DNA of 64,000 bases, from positions 698,289,757-698,353,756 of the forward strand of contig OX422209.1 of NCBI GenBank assembly GCA_949130495.1. Direction: 5' to 3'. Of the stretch, positions 59,851 to 64,000 are shown piece by piece (position 1 is the first letter of the stretch; each line of letters begins with the position of its first letter). The notes under the pieces are model-generated. The model was not told where the DNA came from. It worked only from the letters and a program-made list of their open reading frames with translations, and ran no database searches. The DNA comes from Sambucus nigra (lineage: Eukaryota; Streptophyta; Magnoliopsida; Dipsacales; Adoxaceae). The position numbers and the translations under genes are program-made.

Positions 59851-62800
59851 TGAAGGAATTTTGCCCCCAAAATTCGGGCGTACCCAAATCTCACAAAGGG
59901 TATACTACTCTAAACTAGGATTCTACCATCCTAAACAAACTCTTCGTTATCGCAACGCCCCAAAAGAACTCAGATTAAGGTCGTCATTAACGATCTCAGT
60001 CACATTCTTGGTGTTCTGACATAGAACCAAATCTCCCATCACGAACTATCTATCCTACCATTTTACAATGGAAGGAGATACCCACATAACTCGGCACAAT
60101 TAGCCTAACCTCCAGAATCATGTTACATCTCACCTCGGGCCACCCATACCAACTCTAAGTAGCCTAACCCCGACGCTACGCAACTTTCCCTCGCATTGAC
60201 GTATCTCATCAAGGTGTATGGCTCAAAAGCCAAATCTCTAAAGAAATATTCCGAGACCACTCCAAGTTCAAGGAACATATTACCCGTTGGTTCCATCCAA
60301 CGAGTATGCGAATTACTCAACCGACCACGCTAGGCCACTCACGATGCCAATGCCTTAGGAAATGATCCATAAGACCATTCAAAAGCCTAACGGTTGTACA
60401 GGGATTTCCATCCATACACACTACTACTCCGTCAGTCATGTATCCTAAGGCATACATTCATGATATGCCTTTCGGCATTAAGTCAACTTCCTCCATTCAT
60501 TCATCCACTTTAGGGTGGTAAAATATGCTCCCTTTCCATACGGTTCCCATACCTTCATGGAAACTTTACAAACCCTCCAACACGAATATCTAGTCTCGGT
60601 CCACCCTATTTTAATAGGCATCTCCCACGGTTCTACCATTCCTCCATCGAGAATGGGGCGCACTCTTCTACATGTAGTCCGTCCATAATGGCCGTAAATG
60701 CAACAGTCTGGTCAAACGATCAACCATTTTCTCAAATAGGACCATGACCAGAACGGTCCCGGCACTTAAATGCAAACGTCTATGAATATACCCTTCTTCA
60801 CTTCACCGCTACTCCTCTTCACACGAGTAGCTGAAGCGATTAGTTCCAAACGTGAATGCTCATACTACTCGGCACTCCATGCCTTCACTAAATACTCCGA
60901 CAGGTTTTCTACTCGACGCACCTACTACACCAATCGCATTCCTTTAGCGAGAGGGAATGTCCACTCGATAATTATTCCGAACTCTAAACACCAACTCTAT
61001 TTCTTTTATGACCTTTTGCAACAACTTGTAGCCCGCGAGAAAGACCAATTTCTGTCTAGGAAGTAATGCCTCATCTCTTTCGAGCAATCACTACCACGGC
61101 GAATTTCAATTCAAGCATGAAATAATACTTCCCGCAAGTTTAAGCTTGTGAGACGCATAAACTATGGGTCTACGCTCCAGTATTATTACTCCCCAACATG
61201 GCAGAAACTTATTCATTAAACCCACTCTCGAGCTCACTATCATGGGCTCAGGAATGAAGGTCAACCCATCCATTAACTCCCCGTAAATAAAGTCGCCACG
61301 CAACACCATATTTAAGAAAGGCCTCATCTCCTTCGGCCTAAACTACCAAACCTCTCGAGACCCCATAAATCTCGTTCCTAGGGATCTAATCCCTCATAGA
61401 GTTAACCCACAACTAATTCGTGGTCAACTCCTTATCGCCTTCCAAATTTAATATCACATACCCTAGAGACCTAACGTTCTAATAATCCTAAATTCTATTT
61501 ATATATATACTATCTAAATCGTAAGCACATAATACTAAATATATCCCTAGCCCAAGACCTTACTCAACTTCCGACATTCGCTCGGGTTCATGCGTGGGAC
61601 GTCTCGCCGAAGCGAAATCCAGACAAGGAACCCTCCCGTTACACTACTACCTCGCATCGTCGGTTATTAAGATATGACGGTCTAAGACACATGATCGGGA
61701 TTGGTAAATGTCTAACTTACAATTCTACTTCTATACTTTACCATCCAATAATTGAGGATTTCAACTAACAATACATCTACTTTCTTTAAAGTCTTGCAAC
61801 CATTTATACCACAACCACATATATATATCATTTTAAGTAGCCTTTTTATCAAGGCGCAACCCGAAGTCTTAATTCGACTTCGTATCTCAGTCTCCCTCAC
61901 ATCGATCAGAGGAGAGAACTATATCTAGTGCTTCTATCTCGCACTTTAGTAGCCCTTAATCACTCTTCTACGTGATTCTCGGCTAAACCTTTCAACCCAA
62001 CTTCCAGCAACAGAAAAAATAAAAGAAAGAAAAAGAGTAGCGCCTCTCCACTCACAACATCGTTAAGTGTTCATGCGGCGGAGTGTCTCGCAAAGCGAAA
62101 TCCAAACAAGGAACCCCTCCGACACATGCCTACTTAACTAGTTGGTCATGGAGATAAGCGTAACATTCATAAACAAGACAAATGAACAATCAAACACTCA
62201 CGCAAGATAACACAACGAATGAAAAATATCTCCTACCTACCTCGATCCACCTCTATAAAGTTTCAACCTGTATCCAGGAGAGATATTATAGAATAACTAG
62301 TCCCATTTGAAATTAGAAGTGAGATAGCCTTAGGGTTTTATTTACTTCCTATCTCCTTGACTAAGCCAAAATATCTTTACTCGTATAATATACATAAAAT
62401 AAAAGAAAAATGACATCTCTCCACTCCCAACGTCGTTAAGGTTCACGCGTGGAGCGTCCCGCAAAAGCGAAATCCAAACAAGGAGCCCCTCCTATGCATT
62501 ACTACTTAACCTTGTTGGTCGTGGAGATAAGTCATAACACCCACATGCAATGTAAACAAATAATAGAACATTCAAACCAAGTAACACATATAACACATAT
62601 ACATTTAAGATATCATCACTCGCTTCATAACGAGTGAAGAAAAGATGGAACTTCCATACCACGGAAGTAATATCATTACTCTTTTATAATAGCGTCAATA
62701 CAACTATAAGCTCTATACACACACCCGAATCGAGAGCAACAATAATACTACTATATCATATTCTGGGGGAATGCACCACCCACTACTAAGGTGGAATTCC

Positions 62801-63799
62801 CACCAACAATTTATGCCAAGCACTCCGGGTCGATACTAAAGGTTTTCAGACTCCATATTCGTGCCTTACACGAACCAATATTATTTCCATCAACTCCCCA
62901 ACTAGGCACTCTACTCTTGCCCTCGTTCTCCACTCAACGAAGTTTAAAATGAGTGGTTCTACGCTCCACCTCAAAGCCATTTTTCCGCCTCTGGCCGAGA
63001 ACAATTGCCCACGCAGTCCCTCTTACTTTCTCAGTAAAAGAGGACATGCTCTCGGCCTCCTCTTCCTCCGTTCAATGAAACCTCCCCAGGCAGAAGTCCA
63101 CCAATGGGGTTTCATGATCACTTCTCCATCAGAAGTGTTAACGACACTTATTCAGGGGCCTATCATTTTATGGTGCACGATCTCCTTAACAGCACAACAC
63201 TTTATTCACAATCGACCTTTTACCGAGCAGTGTGTGAACATTTGAGAATCCACCTTCTCCTCAGTCCAGTTATCCCAGAGAAACTTACGATAAACTTAAG
63301 TTTCTCCGTGGGCAAAAACTCGCGGTATCCACAAATATAGTGACTACATCTTCACCACCTCAACACCACCCCTACGGGTGAAGGATTTTCCTCAATCCTA
63401 CTTCAGGGCACTTCACCACTTCAATTTAACGTCACTTGAAATCTCAAGCTTAGTACCACTTTCTACGTCTAGCGGTACTTGGGAAACTACATCAACAGTA
63501 ATTAGTATTCGTAGTAGCAAGACAAGGAAGTGCTACAAAAAGGGAGCGACCTCCAAAGCGGTCCTCATCCCCGACCACAATTCACAGTTCTTAAAAACCC
63601 TTCTCATGACGCCCTTATTCAATCGACCTACGATTCTCACACGAATGCGCAAAATATTTTATAAGTTCTACCTCTTGGCAGAAGAACGAGATCTGACAAG
63701 AGAAATCAACGATATTAATCCTAAGGCTCTACGTCAAGTCAAAAGCAACGCTGAAACTTAAGGCGTCCACACAGATTCCTAAGGACTCTAGAACCTGAT
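59851..63799 (-). other. Right LARD interior, complete and without recognised genes
   Basis: About 3.95 kb between PPT and PBS. No protease, RT or integrase motif was found in any frame. It holds three copies of a ~120-bp module at about 61571-61690, 62042-62160 and 62413-62532, which include the string GAAATCCAAACAAGGAACCC or close variants. Confidence 0.7.
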
Positions 63800-63811
63800 G
63801 CTCTGATACCA
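63800..63811 (-). promoter_or_regulatory. Primer-binding site of right LARD copy
   Basis: Minus-strand TGGTATCAGAGC two bases after the end of the partial LTR at 63814. Confidence 0.92.
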
Positions 63812-63813
63812 TC

Positions 63814-64000
63814 TGTGACAACCCGCTCACCAAAATAAGGGGTGCCCAGCCCAATACTCCAATATAACAGGAATCATAGATGGAATCATTCTCAGCATCA
63901 CAATAAAATATAGAGTATCCAGGATAACCACCCAAAATTTCAGAAAACGGGTTGCCAAAATTTTGAATTGAAAGTAAATAAAGGAAAACAAACAACCCAT
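63814..64000 (-). repeat. Partial LTR of minus-strand LARD, cut by window end
   Basis: 187 bp that match 56927-57113 with only a few changes. The rest of the LTR lies beyond the window. Confidence 0.9.

Larger units (their letters stand above)
54937..64000 (-). mobile_element. Minus-strand LARD-type element in tandem LTR/interior arrangement
   Basis: Order on the plus strand: interior (54937-56926), LTR (56927-59836), interior (59837-63813), LTR (63814 to window end). PBS sites in antisense (GCTCTGATACCA) lie left of both LTRs, and a PPT in antisense lies right of the first LTR. The two interiors match from 54937/about 61823 onward. The middle LTR therefore serves both a left and a right interior, as after unequal recombination. 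No gag-pol is recognised on either strand. Termini TGTAACAACCC...GGGTTGTCACA (element sense) suggest a Tekay-type source. Confidence 0.83.

Overview
This window is plant nuclear DNA built almost entirely of LTR retrotransposons nested in one another. The lineages are plant-specific: Copia with gag-PR-INT-RT-RH order; Tat-type Gypsy with a second RNase H and antisense genes; Athila-like and Tekay-like LTRs; a CACTA-like end; microsatellites in AT-rich DNA. An angiosperm with a large, repeat-rich genome is suggested, probably a eudicot; the species cannot be told. I found no intact host gene, rRNA, tRNA or CRISPR array. Every recognisable coding region is broken by stops, frameshifts or insertions.

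Layout. 1-2656: Copia remnant (gag, protease, then its 3' LTR; integrase, RT and RNase H deleted). 2657-4706: unassigned. 4707-9632: full-length but decayed Copia element with TSD TGGTT. 9633-14387: AT-rich DNA with microsatellites and a MITE-like element (10999-11392). About 14388-54813: a Tat/Ogre-like Gypsy element (+), split by three insertions. (a) A Tekay-like, non-coding, LARD-type element at 14997-36712 lies in its 5' LTR; that element's own 3' LTR is split by a Tat-type Gypsy at 24020-36191 (TSD GTCGA). (b) An Athila-like solo LTR lies at 40700-42178 in its gag (TSD CTCCT). (c) A Tekay-like solo LTR lies at 42680-53187 in its gag (TSD CTACC), itself split by a non-autonomous Athila-like element at 42952-50595 (TSD GTAGT). 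54814-54936: CACTA-like fragment. 54937-64000: minus-strand non-coding LARD-type element in interior-LTR-interior-LTR order, running off the window.

Most worth a second look: (1) The LTRs of several different families carry short CpG-containing motifs at regular spacing. The Tat LTR has CCGAG exactly every 18 bp in seven units; the Tekay-like LTRs have GTTCGAAC-type palindromes about every 20-24 bp; the minus-strand LARD LTR has eight CCGAATCGATTCGG palindromes in four doublets; the Athila-like LTR has CGGTCGACCG palindromes about 20-22 bp apart or at a multiple of that. A palindrome-doublet minisatellite also lies downstream of the Tat pol. (2) The Tat element carries antisense genes with visible introns. 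(3) Two large elements have long interiors without recognisable coding capacity, one in tandem arrangement with ~370-bp internal modules. (4) The Athila-like element carries one acidic ORF of unknown function in place of gag-pol.

The functional logic is that of retrotransposition (LTR promoter, primer-binding site, gag, protease, RT/RNase H, integrase, polypurine tract, LTR). The non-coding elements keep only cis sites and would depend on proteins from relatives.
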